The notes under the pieces are model-generated. The model was not told where the DNA came from. It did no database searches and saw only the letters and a list, made by a program, of their open reading frames with translations. Position numbers and translations under genes: made by a program. A stretch of 64,000 nucleotides of DNA from Thermocaproicibacter sp036260805 (GTDB taxonomy: Bacteria > Bacillota > Clostridia > Oscillospirales > Acutalibacteraceae), in assembly GCA_036260805.1 (NCBI GenBank), contig DATALZ010000016.1, positions 1-64,000 of the forward strand, written 5' to 3'. Below are positions 24,749-34,023 of the stretch, piece by piece (positions within the stretch are counted from its first letter, which is position 1; every line of letters begins with the position of its first letter).

Positions 24749-26215
24749 CTACAGCCGTTTGATCGGCGTACAATAATCATAATCTTTTTGTGCAACAAGG
24801 TAATCCGGAATTTCAGCTGGATACTTTCCTGAGAAACAGGCGTCGCAGTAGCCGTCACATCTTCCGCCGAGCATTTTCGGCAAATTTTCAAGTTTCAGAA
24901 AATCAATGGAATCGGCAAAACTCATTTGGCCGATTTCTTCAATGCTGTGCTTACAGGCAATCAGATCATCCTTTGAAGGGATATCTGTACCATAAAAACA
25001 AGGCCACAAAAACGGCGGAGAGCTGATACGGAGATGGACTTCCTTCGCTCCACATTCTTTCAGCATGGATACAATACGTGCGCTTGTGGTTCCGCGGACG
25101 ATGGAATCATCGAGCATAACAATTCGCTTGCCGCGCACTGCCGTTGAAAGCGCGTTAAGCTTGATGCGAACGCTGCGTTCACGCTCCGACTGGTCCGGCT
25201 TGATGAACGTGCGGCCGATATAGGAATTTTTTACAATTCCTTTCTGATACGGAATGCCCGATTCCTCGCTGTACCCGATTGCCGCATCAATACCGGATTC
25301 CGGCACGCCGATTACCATGTCGGCATCAACAGGCTTTTGCCTTGCAAGAAGCCTTCCGGCCTCTTTACGGGCTTCATAAACGCTGATGCCATCGATAATG
25401 CTGTCAGTTCTGGCAAAGTAAATATATTCGAAAACACAAAGCGATTTCTTAACAGAAGCCGGGTCGTAAATGTTGCGAAGCCCGTTTTTATCCGCGATAA
25501 CAATTTCTCCCGGCCTTACGTCGCGGATAAATTCTGCACCGCAGGCATCCAGTGCGCAAGTTTCTGACGCAAATACATAGGAGTTGTTTACCTTTCCGAT
25601 ACACAGCGGACGGAATCCGTGCGGGTCACGGAAAGCAACCAGCTTCTGCGGACTCATAACAATCATGGAATATGCACCGTGAATCTTGGGGATTGCGCGG
25701 TGAATCGCTTCCTCAATTGACGGAGCTTCCACCCTTTCACGGGCAATCATATAAGCAACGACTTCCGTGTCGATGGTTGTCTGGAAAATACAGCCCTGTT
25801 TCGCTAAAATCTGATGAAGTTCATAGGCGTTTGTCAGGTTGCCGTTATGGGCAATCGCAAGCGTTCCCTTGATATAGTGCATAACAAGCGGCTGAGCGTT
25901 TTCACGCACGCTGGCGCCGGAAGTGGAATACCTTACATGCCCGACCGCCATTTGGCCAGTCAGACTGTCAAGCGTTTTATGGCTGAAAGCTTCCGTCACG
26001 AGTCCCATATCTTTCGAATAGGAAATTACACCCCGATCGCTTACAGCAATGCCGCAGCTCTCCTGTCCCCTGTGCTGGAGGGCAAGCAGACCGTTGTAAG
26101 CGGCATAGGAGGGGTTAACGGTGCCATCGGAATAAATTCCGAAGACACCGCATTCCTCGCCAAAATGTTCTTCATCAAAGTTGGAAACAGAACGGTTTAA
26201 ACGCTCTTTATCCAT
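24749..26215 (-). CDS. purF: Amidophosphoribosyltransferase
   Basis: 488 residues; catalyses the first step of purine synthesis, PRPP plus glutamine to phosphoribosylamine. A 21-residue propeptide precedes the nucleophile Cys22 (EECGVFGIY). The phosphoribosyltransferase domain has VMLDDSIVRGTT. Cysteines in WPCFYG, IACKHS and GYCDACFSG fit the Bacillus-type enzyme with a [4Fe-4S] cluster. Its ATG overlaps the purC stop (TAATG), so the two are coupled. Confidence 0.96.
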   Translation of the reverse strand: MDKERLNRSVSNFDEEHFGEECGVFGIYSDGTVNPSYAAYNGLLALQHRGQESCGIAVSDRGVISYSKDMGLVTEAFSHKTLDSLTGQMAVGHVRYSTSGASVRENAQPLVMHYIKGTLAIAHNGNLTNAYELHQILAKQGCIFQTTIDTEVVAYMIARERVEAPSIEEAIHRAIPKIHGAYSMIVMSPQKLVAFRDPHGFRPLCIGKVNNSYVFASETCALDACGAEFIRDVRPGEIVIADKNGLRNIYDPASVKKSLCVFEYIYFARTDSIIDGISVYEARKEAGRLLARQKPVDADMVIGVPESGIDAAIGYSEESGIPYQKGIVKNSYIGRTFIKPDQSERERSVRIKLNALSTAVRGKRIVMLDDSIVRGTTSARIVSMLKECGAKEVHLRISSPPFLWPCFYGTDIPSKDDLIACKHSIEEIGQMSFADSIDFLKLENLPKMLGGRCDGYCDACFSGKYPAEIPDYLVAQKDYDYCTPIKRL

Positions 26216-26919
26216 TACAGACCTATCCTTTTCATTACTTCCTGATAAGCTTCTTCTACACCGCCGAGATCTCTGCGGAAGCGGTCCTTGTCCAGCTTTT
26301 CATGTGTGTTGACATCCCAGAAACGGCATGTGTCCGGAGAAATTTCATCAGCAAGAATTATTTCATCGTGATAACGGCCAAACTCAAGCTTAAAGTCAAT
26401 CAGTTCAATGTTTACAGAAAGGAAGAACTCGCAAAGAATCTTATTGATTTTCAGAGACATTTCAGAGATTTTATCCAGTTCTTCTTTTGTAGCAAACTCA
26501 GCGGCAAGAATGTGATATTCGTTGACCATTGGGTCGCCGAGTTCATCACTTTTGTAGCAGAATTCGAGCACGGGGCATTTCATCGGTGTGCCTTCCGGCA
26601 TGCCTAAACGTTTTGCCAGGCTTCCCGCGGCTTTGTTGCGCACAATAACCTCAAGCGGAACAATCTCCACTTTTTTTACCAGCGTTTCACGGTCGCTGAG
26701 TTGTTTGACAAAATGTGTGGGGATACCTTTGCTCTCCAGCAGCTGAAACAGATAATTTGACATTTTGTTGTTAACTACACCTTTGCCGGTAATGGTACCC
26801 TTTTTCAGGCCGTTGAATGCTGTAGCATCATCTTTATAATCAACAATGCAAAAATCCTTATCATCTGTAGCGAATACTTTCTTTGCTTTTCCTTCGTAAA
26901 GCTGCTCTTTCTTTTCCAA
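26215..26919 (-). CDS. purC: SAICAR synthase
   Basis: 234 residues; ligates aspartate to CAIR with ATP. Recognisable by LYEGKAKKVFATDD, the EVIVRNKAAGSLAKRLG segment, LIDFKLEFGRY and DEISPDTCRFWD. The start is TTG at 26919 with GGAGGG 8 nt upstream. It follows carB by 73 nt and overlaps purF by one base. Confidence 0.95.
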   Translation of the reverse strand: MEKKEQLYEGKAKKVFATDDKDFCIVDYKDDATAFNGLKKGTITGKGVVNNKMSNYLFQLLESKGIPTHFVKQLSDRETLVKKVEIVPLEVIVRNKAAGSLAKRLGMPEGTPMKCPVLEFCYKSDELGDPMVNEYHILAAEFATKEELDKISEMSLKINKILCEFFLSVNIELIDFKLEFGRYHDEIILADEISPDTCRFWDVNTHEKLDKDRFRRDLGGVEEAYQEVMKRIGL

Positions 26920-26992
26920 GGTTTTTCCCTCCGATTAATCAGTTTGTCATATTTTTGATGGTCCGGGCACCCGGATGGGGCCCGGATGCCGA

Positions 26993-29900
26993 TCAGATAA
27001 AATTAAGGAATGTGGAAACTTTTGTAATATCCACAACGGAAAGCTGCGTGGTGTCAACATGACGCGCACATGTCAGGAACGCATTAGCGGTATCCAGAGA
27101 AGTCAGGCATGGAACACCGGCTTCAACCGCATTGCGGCGAATCTTATATCCATCGCGGTGATGAGCAACGCCCTTGGACGGTGTGTTGACAACGAGATTG
27201 ATCTTGCCGGAAAGAATATGATCGAGAATATCCGGCTTTCCGTCGCCGATTTTATGCAGGCGAATCGTCGGAATTCCTTTGTCGTTCAGGAACTCGGAAG
27301 TACCGCCCGTCGCAAAAATCGTCCAGCCAAGGTCATAAAGGCCCTGTGCGACCGGAAGGACTTCGTCTTTGTCGGTATCTTTTACCGTAATGATAACATT
27401 ACCCTTTTCAATCATGTGAACGCCCGCACCGTAAAACGCCTTGATGAGCGCTTCGTCGTAGGTTTTAGCCACGCCGAGTACTTCGCCGGTTGATTTCATT
27501 TCAGGCCCTAGGTTTACATCCTGGCCATACAGTTTTTCAAATGAGAATACCGGCATTTTTATTGCGACAAGTTCGCGTTCGCTCTGCAGACCGTAGTGGT
27601 AACCCATTTCAGGCAGTGTTTTGTCGAAGAACGTACCGACGGCCAGCGGAACAATCGGGATACCGGTCACTTTACTGATATACGGCACCGTTCTGGAAGA
27701 ACGGGGGTTCGCTTCAATGACATATACTTTATCTTCTTTGACGATGTACTGTACGTTGAGCAGACCCCGTACATTCAAAGCCCTCGCGAGACGGCGGGTA
27801 TATTCAACGATGAGGTTCTGCATCTCTTTATCAACGCCGATTGCCGGGTAAACGGAGATACTGTCGCCGGAATGGACGCCCGCGCGTTCAATGTGCTGCA
27901 TAATACCCGGAATCATTGTGTCGGTTCCGTCGCATACCGCATCAACTTCGACTTCCGTGCCCATGATGTATTTGTCAACCAGAATCGGGTGTTCCTGAGC
28001 TACACGGTTGATAATGCCGATCTGCTCTACGATATCCTGGTCTGAGTAGGCAATCTGCATGCCCTGACCGCCAAGTACATAGGAAGGACGGACAAGCACC
28101 GGATAACCAAGTTCATGCGCGGCTCCGATTGCCTCGTCGCAGGTAAACACGGTGCGGCCTGCAGCGCGAGGAATTTCACACTGGTTCAGGATCTCATCGA
28201 AACGTTCCCTATCTTCGGCGGCATCAATGCTGTCATAAGAGCTGCCGAGAATCGGCACGCCCATTTTTTCAATAGCGCCTGCAAGTTTAATTGCCGTCTG
28301 ACCGCCAAACTGCACAACGGCTCCGTCCGGTTTCTCCTGCTCGACAATGTGCAGAATATCTTCCTCTGTCAAAGGTTCAAAATACAGCTTATCGGCAACG
28401 TCAAAGTCTGTACTTACCGTTTCCGGATTGTTATTGACAATAATGGTCTCACAGCCAAGCTCTTTCAAAGCCCAAACGCTGTGTACAGAGCAGAAATCGA
28501 ATTCAATGCCCTGCCCGATACGAATCGGTCCGGAGCCGATGACAAGAACCTTTTTGCGGTCTGTTTCCGGATTTGATTCATTCTGAATGCCGTACCTTGA
28601 ATAATAGTAGGGCGTTTCTGCGTCAAATTCCGCCGCGCAGGTATCCACCATTTTATAAACGGGATGAATATTCAAGTCCTTCTGCATTTTGCGGAGTTCT
28701 TCAACACTGATTCCGCTGAGCTTCGAGATGGTTTTATCCATAAACTCGTACTCTTTTGCCTTGCGGAGAAGCGCTTCATCCATCGGGCCGGCGGAAATCA
28801 CCTTTTCCATCTGGATAATATCCAAGAACTTCTGAAGGAACCAGAGGTCAATTTTCGTAATATCGTGTACATGCTCTTTCGTCACGCCGCGGCGCAGAGC
28901 TTCCGCCACAGCCCAGAGGCGGCGGTCGTCCACAACATGGAGTCTTTCGTCCAGTTCCGTGTCAGAAAGATCCTTCAGCGTATCGTCAAGCAGGCTGTAT
29001 GTGTTTTGCTCCAGGCACCGGATGGATTTCATCAAAGCCGCTTCAAAAGTCGGGGCAATGCCCATAACTTCGCCGGTAGCCTTCATCTGTGTACCTAGAA
29101 TACGTTTCGCGTTGATAAATTTATCAAACGGCCAGCGCGGGATTTTTACGACGCAGTAGTCAAGAGTCGGTTCAAAGCATGCATATGTTTTCTTCGTAAT
29201 GGCATTTGGAATCTCATCCAGCGTGTAGCCGAGAGCAATTTTAGAAGCAACCTTGGCGATCGGGTAGCCTGTTGCCTTGGATGCCAGTGCGGAAGAACGG
29301 CTCACGCGGGGGTTAACCTCAATGACCGCATATTCAAAGCTGTTCGGATTAAGGGCAAACTGAACGTTGCATCCGCCCTCGACTTTGAGTTCCTGAATAA
29401 TATTGAGTGCCGAGGTACGAAGCATCTGGAGTTCCTTATCGGCAAGCGTCTGGCATGGGGCAACGACGATGGAATCGCCGGTATGAACGCCGACAGGGTC
29501 GATGTTTTCCATGTTGCATACGGTAATACAGTTTCCGTTATGGTCGCGCATTACCTCATATTCTATTTCCTTCCAGCCTGCAATGCTCCGCTCAATCAGG
29601 ACCTGGTGAACACGGCTGCGGCTGAGACCGACCGGAGCAATCTCCATAAGTTCTTCTTCATTGTTGGCAAAGCCGCCGCCGCTTCCGCCGAGAGTATAAG
29701 CCGGACGGACAACAACCGGATATCCAATGGATTTAGCTGCTTTTACACAGTCTTCAATATTCTCCGCAATTGCGCTTCTGGCAACCGGTTCGCCGATGCG
29801 GGCCATTGCCTCCTTAAACAGTTCGCGGTCTTCCGCCATACGGATGGTGTCGGCATTCGTTCCGATCATTTCGACATGATTCTGTTCCAGAAATCCGGAT

Positions 29901-30211
29901 TCTTCCAGCTCAACGGCTAGATTCAAAGCGTTCTGTCCACCGAGAGTCGGCAGGATGCTGTCCGGGTTTTCCTTCAGGATTACTTTTTTAATTGTTTCAA
30001 CGGTCAAAGGCTCAATATAAACCTTATCTGCGATTTTCTTATCGGTCATAATAGTAGCAGGGTTCGAGTTAATCAGTATAACTTCTATACCCTCTTCACG
30101 CAGGGCACGGCAGGCCTGAGTGCCCGCATAATCGAATTCTGCTGCCTGGCCGATAATGATCGGCCCTGAGCCGATGATGATAACCTTTTTAATTTCTTTG
30201 CGTCTGCTCAC
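26993..30211 (-). CDS. carB: Carbamoyl-phosphate synthase large subunit
   Basis: 1072 residues; uses ammonia delivered by CarA, bicarbonate and two ATP to make carbamoyl phosphate for arginine and pyrimidines. It shows the duplicated structure: two pre-ATP-grasp starts (VIIIGSGPIIIGQAAEFDYA and VLVIGSGPIRIGQGIEFDFC), two ATP-grasp domains and a C-terminal MGS-like allosteric domain (FATGGTSEFLND). It overlaps carA by 4 nt. A GC-rich hairpin just after the stop (about 26961-26988) lacks a U run, so readthrough into purC is likely. Confidence 0.97.
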   Translation of the reverse strand: MSRRKEIKKVIIIGSGPIIIGQAAEFDYAGTQACRALREEGIEVILINSNPATIMTDKKIADKVYIEPLTVETIKKVILKENPDSILPTLGGQNALNLAVELEESGFLEQNHVEMIGTNADTIRMAEDRELFKEAMARIGEPVARSAIAENIEDCVKAAKSIGYPVVVRPAYTLGGSGGGFANNEEELMEIAPVGLSRSRVHQVLIERSIAGWKEIEYEVMRDHNGNCITVCNMENIDPVGVHTGDSIVVAPCQTLADKELQMLRTSALNIIQELKVEGGCNVQFALNPNSFEYAVIEVNPRVSRSSALASKATGYPIAKVASKIALGYTLDEIPNAITKKTYACFEPTLDYCVVKIPRWPFDKFINAKRILGTQMKATGEVMGIAPTFEAALMKSIRCLEQNTYSLLDDTLKDLSDTELDERLHVVDDRRLWAVAEALRRGVTKEHVHDITKIDLWFLQKFLDIIQMEKVISAGPMDEALLRKAKEYEFMDKTISKLSGISVEELRKMQKDLNIHPVYKMVDTCAAEFDAETPYYYSRYGIQNESNPETDRKKVLVIGSGPIRIGQGIEFDFCSVHSVWALKELGCETIIVNNNPETVSTDFDVADKLYFEPLTEEDILHIVEQEKPDGAVVQFGGQTAIKLAGAIEKMGVPILGSSYDSIDAAEDRERFDEILNQCEIPRAAGRTVFTCDEAIGAAHELGYPVLVRPSYVLGGQGMQIAYSDQDIVEQIGIINRVAQEHPILVDKYIMGTEVEVDAVCDGTDTMIPGIMQHIERAGVHSGDSISVYPAIGVDKEMQNLIVEYTRRLARALNVRGLLNVQYIVKEDKVYVIEANPRSSRTVPYISKVTGIPIVPLAVGTFFDKTLPEMGYHYGLQSERELVAIKMPVFSFEKLYGQDVNLGPEMKSTGEVLGVAKTYDEALIKAFYGAGVHMIEKGNVIITVKDTDKDEVLPVAQGLYDLGWTIFATGGTSEFLNDKGIPTIRLHKIGDGKPDILDHILSGKINLVVNTPSKGVAHHRDGYKIRRNAVEAGVPCLTSLDTANAFLTCARHVDTTQLSVVDITKVSTFLNFI

Positions 30212-31284
30212 AGTCGGCTCCCTCCCATCAGGCTGATAAATCTATTGAACAAAAAGCCGGTATCAAGCGGCCCCGGAGAAGCTTCCGGATGGAACTGTAC
30301 CGAGAAAATTTTGCCGTTTTTATAGTTTAATCCTTCAATGCTGCCATCATTCATACTGATGAAACTGATGTCTGCAACTGAAGGATCAACGGTTTTCCCA
30401 TCAACCACATAGCCATGGTTCTGGGATGTAATATATACTCTGTTTTGGGATAATTCTTTTACCGGATGATTAATGCCCCTGTGGCCATACTTTAATTTAT
30501 AGGTATCAAATCCCTGCGCCAAAGCCATAAGCTGGTGGCCGAGGCAGATTGCAAAAGAAGGAACACCATGGGCATAGACGCGTTTCAGCTCGCCAATTTC
30601 TTTTTTGCATTCTTTCGGATCTCCAGGGCCGTTTGTTAACATAATACCGTCCGGTGCAAAGGACATGATTTCTTCAAAGGACGCATCGTGCGGAAAACGC
30701 TTAACAGTGCATCCGCGGGAAACGAGAGAACGTATAATGTTATTCTTCACGCCGTAATCAATCATTGAAACTTTGATCGGTCCGTCACCGTATACTTCAG
30801 GTTCTTTGCAGCTTACTTCGGAAACCATAGACTTAAGCTGGAATGCCTGAATCTTCTTCTTCATTTCTTCCTGATCAATAGAATCCCCATATGCAATCAT
30901 ACCGCGCATTGTGCCGCTTTCACGGAGAACCTTAGTCAATGTGCGGGTATCAACACCCTCCACTCCTGGAATCCTGTTATTTTTTAAAAATGTATTCAGA
31001 TCAACATCGCTGCGGAAATTACTGGCAACATCGGAAACACGATGAACAATGTATGCAGAAAGCCACGGTTTTACGGATTCCGCATCATCGTAGCAAATGC
31101 CATAGTTTCCAATGAGCGGATATGTCATTACAACACCCTGACCGGCATAGGACGGGTCGGTCAGAAGTTCGGTGTATCCGCACATGGCGCTGTTGAAAAC
31201 GACTTCACATAGAGTATCGCGTTCGCAGCCAAAACCTGTACCTTCAAAGCTCATTCCGTTTTCCAGCATCAGTAACGCTTTCAT
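30208..31284 (-). CDS. carA: Carbamoyl-phosphate synthase small subunit
   Basis: 358 residues; the glutaminase subunit that feeds ammonia to CarB. N-terminal CPSase domain (VVFNSAMCGYTELLTDPSYA), then class I amidotransferase with the nucleophile in FAICLGHQL and the triad His-Pro-Glu in VQFHPEASPG. Start chosen at ATG 31284 (MKALLMLENG), with GGTG close upstream; an ATG five codons earlier has no ribosome site. It ends in ATGA with carB. Confidence 0.96.
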   Translation of the reverse strand: MKALLMLENGMSFEGTGFGCERDTLCEVVFNSAMCGYTELLTDPSYAGQGVVMTYPLIGNYGICYDDAESVKPWLSAYIVHRVSDVASNFRSDVDLNTFLKNNRIPGVEGVDTRTLTKVLRESGTMRGMIAYGDSIDQEEMKKKIQAFQLKSMVSEVSCKEPEVYGDGPIKVSMIDYGVKNNIIRSLVSRGCTVKRFPHDASFEEIMSFAPDGIMLTNGPGDPKECKKEIGELKRVYAHGVPSFAICLGHQLMALAQGFDTYKLKYGHRGINHPVKELSQNRVYITSQNHGYVVDGKTVDPSVADISFISMNDGSIEGLNYKNGKIFSVQFHPEASPGPLDTGFLFNRFISLMGGSRL

Positions 31285-31328
31285 AGATTCACCAACCATT
31301 CTATCATGCAGTTTGCGAAGAAGCCGTA

Positions 31329-32558
31329 TTACTTCGCAAAAGTTTTCACGATACGCTCCACGGCCTTCAGCGTATTTTCCTTAGTGTTAAAAGATGTCAG
31401 GCGGAAATATCCTTCGCCGCATGTCCCAAAACCGGAACCTGGAGTTCCCACCACGCCGGTTTTTTCAATCAGCAGATCAAAAAAGTCCCACGAGGTCAGT
31501 CCTTCTGGAACCTTAAGCCATACATAAGGCGAATTGACGCCGCCATATACTTCGAATCCGGCTTTCGACAGACCTTCGCGCATAATCTTCGCATTGGCCT
31601 GATAATAAGCAATATTTTCGAGCACTCCACGCCTGCCTTCTTCGGAATAAACCGCTTCGGCTGCGCGCTGAACCGGGTAAGAGACACCATTCATCTTGGT
31701 GGATTGTCTGCGGTCCCAAAGCTTATTCAGTGATACTCCGCCGAATACAAGGTCTTTGGGAATAATCGTATAGCCACAGCGCACGCCGGTAAATCCTGCA
31801 GTTTTGGAAAAGCTGCGGAATTCAATTGCACACTTTTTGGCACCTGAAAGCTCAAAAATGCTGTGCGGCATATCCGGCTCCGTAATAAATGCTTCGTACG
31901 CAGCATCGTAAAGAAGAACCGCTTTATTCTCCAGAGCATAATCCACCCATTTTTTCAGGCTTTCACGGTCAATGCCCATTCCTGTTGGATTATTCGGGAA
32001 GCACAGGTAAATCATATCTGCATGCTGATTCGGAATCTCCGGCAAGAAGTTGTTCTCTTTTTTGCAGGGCATATAAACTATTTTATTAAAGCCCTTTCCT
32101 TCGGAATATTCCCCGGCACGGCCCGACATTACGTTTGTATCTACATACACCGGATAAACCGGGTCGCAGACCGCAACAACATTGTCGGTTCCAAAAATAT
32201 CACCGATGCTGCCTGTGTCGCTTTTTGCTCCGTCGCTGACAAAAATTTCGTCAGGCTGAATATCTACGCCTCTGCTTTGGAAATCATTTTTACTGATTGC
32301 TTCACGCAGGAACATATAGCCCGCTTCAGGACCATAGCCGCGGAATGTTGCGGCGCTGCCCATTTCTTCGGCGGCTTTCATCATTGCGTCAACAATCGCT
32401 TTTGGCAACGGCCTTGTAACATCACCGATGCCTAACCGAATGATTTCGGTCTCGGGGTGCAGTTCGGAAAATTTCTTTACCCTGTCGGCAATGTCGACAA
32501 ATAGGTAATTTGCCGGAAGTTTAGCAAAGTTCTCATTGATTTTCAGCAAATTTTGCAC
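31329..32558 (-). CDS. dapL: LL-diaminopimelate aminotransferase
   Basis: 409 residues, class I/II PLP aminotransferase of the one-step lysine/peptidoglycan route from tetrahydrodipicolinate to LL-DAP. Motifs: IIRLGIGDVTRPLP, FRGYGPEAGYMFLREAI, the CDPVYPVYVDTNV stretch typical of DapL, and the PLP lysine in SFSKTAGFTGVRCGYT. It lies 49 nt downstream of dapF, the next enzyme of the pathway. Confidence 0.95.
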   Translation of the reverse strand: MQNLLKINENFAKLPANYLFVDIADRVKKFSELHPETEIIRLGIGDVTRPLPKAIVDAMMKAAEEMGSAATFRGYGPEAGYMFLREAISKNDFQSRGVDIQPDEIFVSDGAKSDTGSIGDIFGTDNVVAVCDPVYPVYVDTNVMSGRAGEYSEGKGFNKIVYMPCKKENNFLPEIPNQHADMIYLCFPNNPTGMGIDRESLKKWVDYALENKAVLLYDAAYEAFITEPDMPHSIFELSGAKKCAIEFRSFSKTAGFTGVRCGYTIIPKDLVFGGVSLNKLWDRRQSTKMNGVSYPVQRAAEAVYSEEGRRGVLENIAYYQANAKIMREGLSKAGFEVYGGVNSPYVWLKVPEGLTSWDFFDLLIEKTGVVGTPGSGFGTCGEGYFRLTSFNTKENTLKAVERIVKTFAK

Positions 32559-32607
32559 ATTCCCTTCCTCAATAATTCAAAAACACGCATTCCGAACACT
32601 TATTATA

Positions 32608-33441
32608 TCAGATTTCGACGGATCCGTCAAAGGAAAATTCAGCGGGACCTTTCATAAATACATCGCCGGACTTTTCATCCCAGCAAATTTTCAGATCACC
32701 GCCCAAAAGATGAACTAAAACATTTCTGCCGGTCTTCCCATTCAGAAAACAGGCCACGGCCGCTGCACAGGTTCCAGTTCCGCATGCAAGGGTTTCCCCG
32801 GAGCCGCGTTCCCAAACACGCATTTTTACTTCATCCTGACCGACGAGCTGTATGAATTCGGTATTCACACGCTGCGGAAATGCAGGATGGTGCTCAAATT
32901 TCGGGCCAATTTCCGCAATAGGAAGATCATCCGTATTGTCAACAAAAAGAACACAATGCGGGTTTCCCATGGAAAGACAGGTTACATGGTATTCTTTTCC
33001 GTCAACAAGAAGCGGTTCGTTTACAACTTTCTCTTTTATAAAGTCCGCCGGAATCTGATCGGGTTCAAAAATCGGCTTTCCCATGTTAACTTCCAGCTCT
33101 TTGACTTTTCCGTTTTCTACTGAGAGGTACAGCGTTTTAATTCCGCTCAGTGTTTCTACCGTAAGAACATCTTTACGGGCAATTCCGCGCTCGTAAACAT
33201 ATTTGCCGACACAGCGTATCCCGTTCCCGCACATCATGCCTCTTGAACCGTCTGCATTATACATATCCATTTTACAATCTGCAACCTCGGAAGGCTCAAT
33301 CAGGATTACCCCATCCGAACCGATGCCAAAATGGCGGTCGCTCAATCGAATGGAGAGTGCCGACGGGTCTTTCACCGTCTCTTCAAAACAGTTAATATAT
33401 ACATAATCGTTCCCAATGCCCTGCATCTTCGTAAATTTCAT
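32608..33441 (-). CDS. dapF: Diaminopimelate epimerase
   Basis: 277 residues; interconverts LL- and meso-DAP. Both catalytic cysteines are in their motifs, MMCGNGIRCVGKY and ACGTGTCAAAVAC; it starts MKFTKMQGIGNDYVYIN as the family does. It lies 12 nt after the ANTAR gene. Confidence 0.96.
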   Translation of the reverse strand: MKFTKMQGIGNDYVYINCFEETVKDPSALSIRLSDRHFGIGSDGVILIEPSEVADCKMDMYNADGSRGMMCGNGIRCVGKYVYERGIARKDVLTVETLSGIKTLYLSVENGKVKELEVNMGKPIFEPDQIPADFIKEKVVNEPLLVDGKEYHVTCLSMGNPHCVLFVDNTDDLPIAEIGPKFEHHPAFPQRVNTEFIQLVGQDEVKMRVWERGSGETLACGTGTCAAAVACFLNGKTGRNVLVHLLGGDLKICWDEKSGDVFMKGPAEFSFDGSVEI

Positions 33442-33453
33442 AAAAATGCCCCC

Positions 33454-33996
33454 TTACGAGTTCAGGATGATCATCGCGGTTTCCACCATCTTTTTCCCTG
33501 TGTCCATACTCTTTTTCTGAATCAGCCTGTGAGCCTGTGGCTCAGTAAGATTATTCCTGCTGATAAGCAGATTTTTTGCTTTTAGAATGATCTGCTTTTC
33601 ATCATAATTGCCGTTCTCAATTTTCTTCTTAATTGATAAGGGAGTATAATCCGACACATTCAGGAACATGTTGACAGTTGAAATCAGACTCATGCGGTTA
33701 ATTGGCAACATCAGGCTTGCATATTCGATTGATTCGCTCATCCCCGCCAGTTGAGGGCTGACAAGAAATAAAAAATCATAACTCGGCCCAATCACACGCG
33801 GAAGATTTACCGCCGGCATATCCTTCAGTTTTACGCTGCATACAACAACTCCACCGTGATAATGCTTGTTGGTAAAATCCATGAGCTGTGCGCCGCTGAC
33901 GCAGATACCGCCGATATAAAGTCCGCTGGAATGTAAAACAGATGCAATTTTTTTCGCATAATCCGGATTCGAATTCGCTACGACAATGCTGCTCAT
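33454..33996 (-). CDS. nitR: ANTAR-domain antiterminator, NitR-like, next to glnA
   Basis: 180 residues: an N-terminal receiver-like domain (about 1-115) and a C-terminal ANTAR RNA-binding domain (about 125-180: KAKNLLISRNNLTEPQAHRL, then GKKMVETAMIIL). ANTAR proteins prevent terminators from forming in leader RNAs; in Clostridium the NitR protein beside glnA does so for nitrogen genes. The receiver is degenerate: the strand that should carry the phospho-Asp reads VVVCSVKLKDMP, with no Asp at its end, so control is probably not by phosphorylation. It lies 27 nt after glnA, whose leader holds a matching terminator. Confidence 0.85.
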   Translation of the reverse strand: MSSIVVANSNPDYAKKIASVLHSSGLYIGGICVSGAQLMDFTNKHYHGGVVVCSVKLKDMPAVNLPRVIGPSYDFLFLVSPQLAGMSESIEYASLMLPINRMSLISTVNMFLNVSDYTPLSIKKKIENGNYDEKQIILKAKNLLISRNNLTEPQAHRLIQKKSMDTGKKMVETAMIILNS

Positions 33997-34023
33997 ACTA
34001 TAACCCCATGTCCAGGAATAACA

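Noticed and set aside
26961..26988. Strong terminator between carB and purC
   Set aside because: GC-rich repeats can pair, but there is no U run on the minus strand, so I do not call it a terminator.
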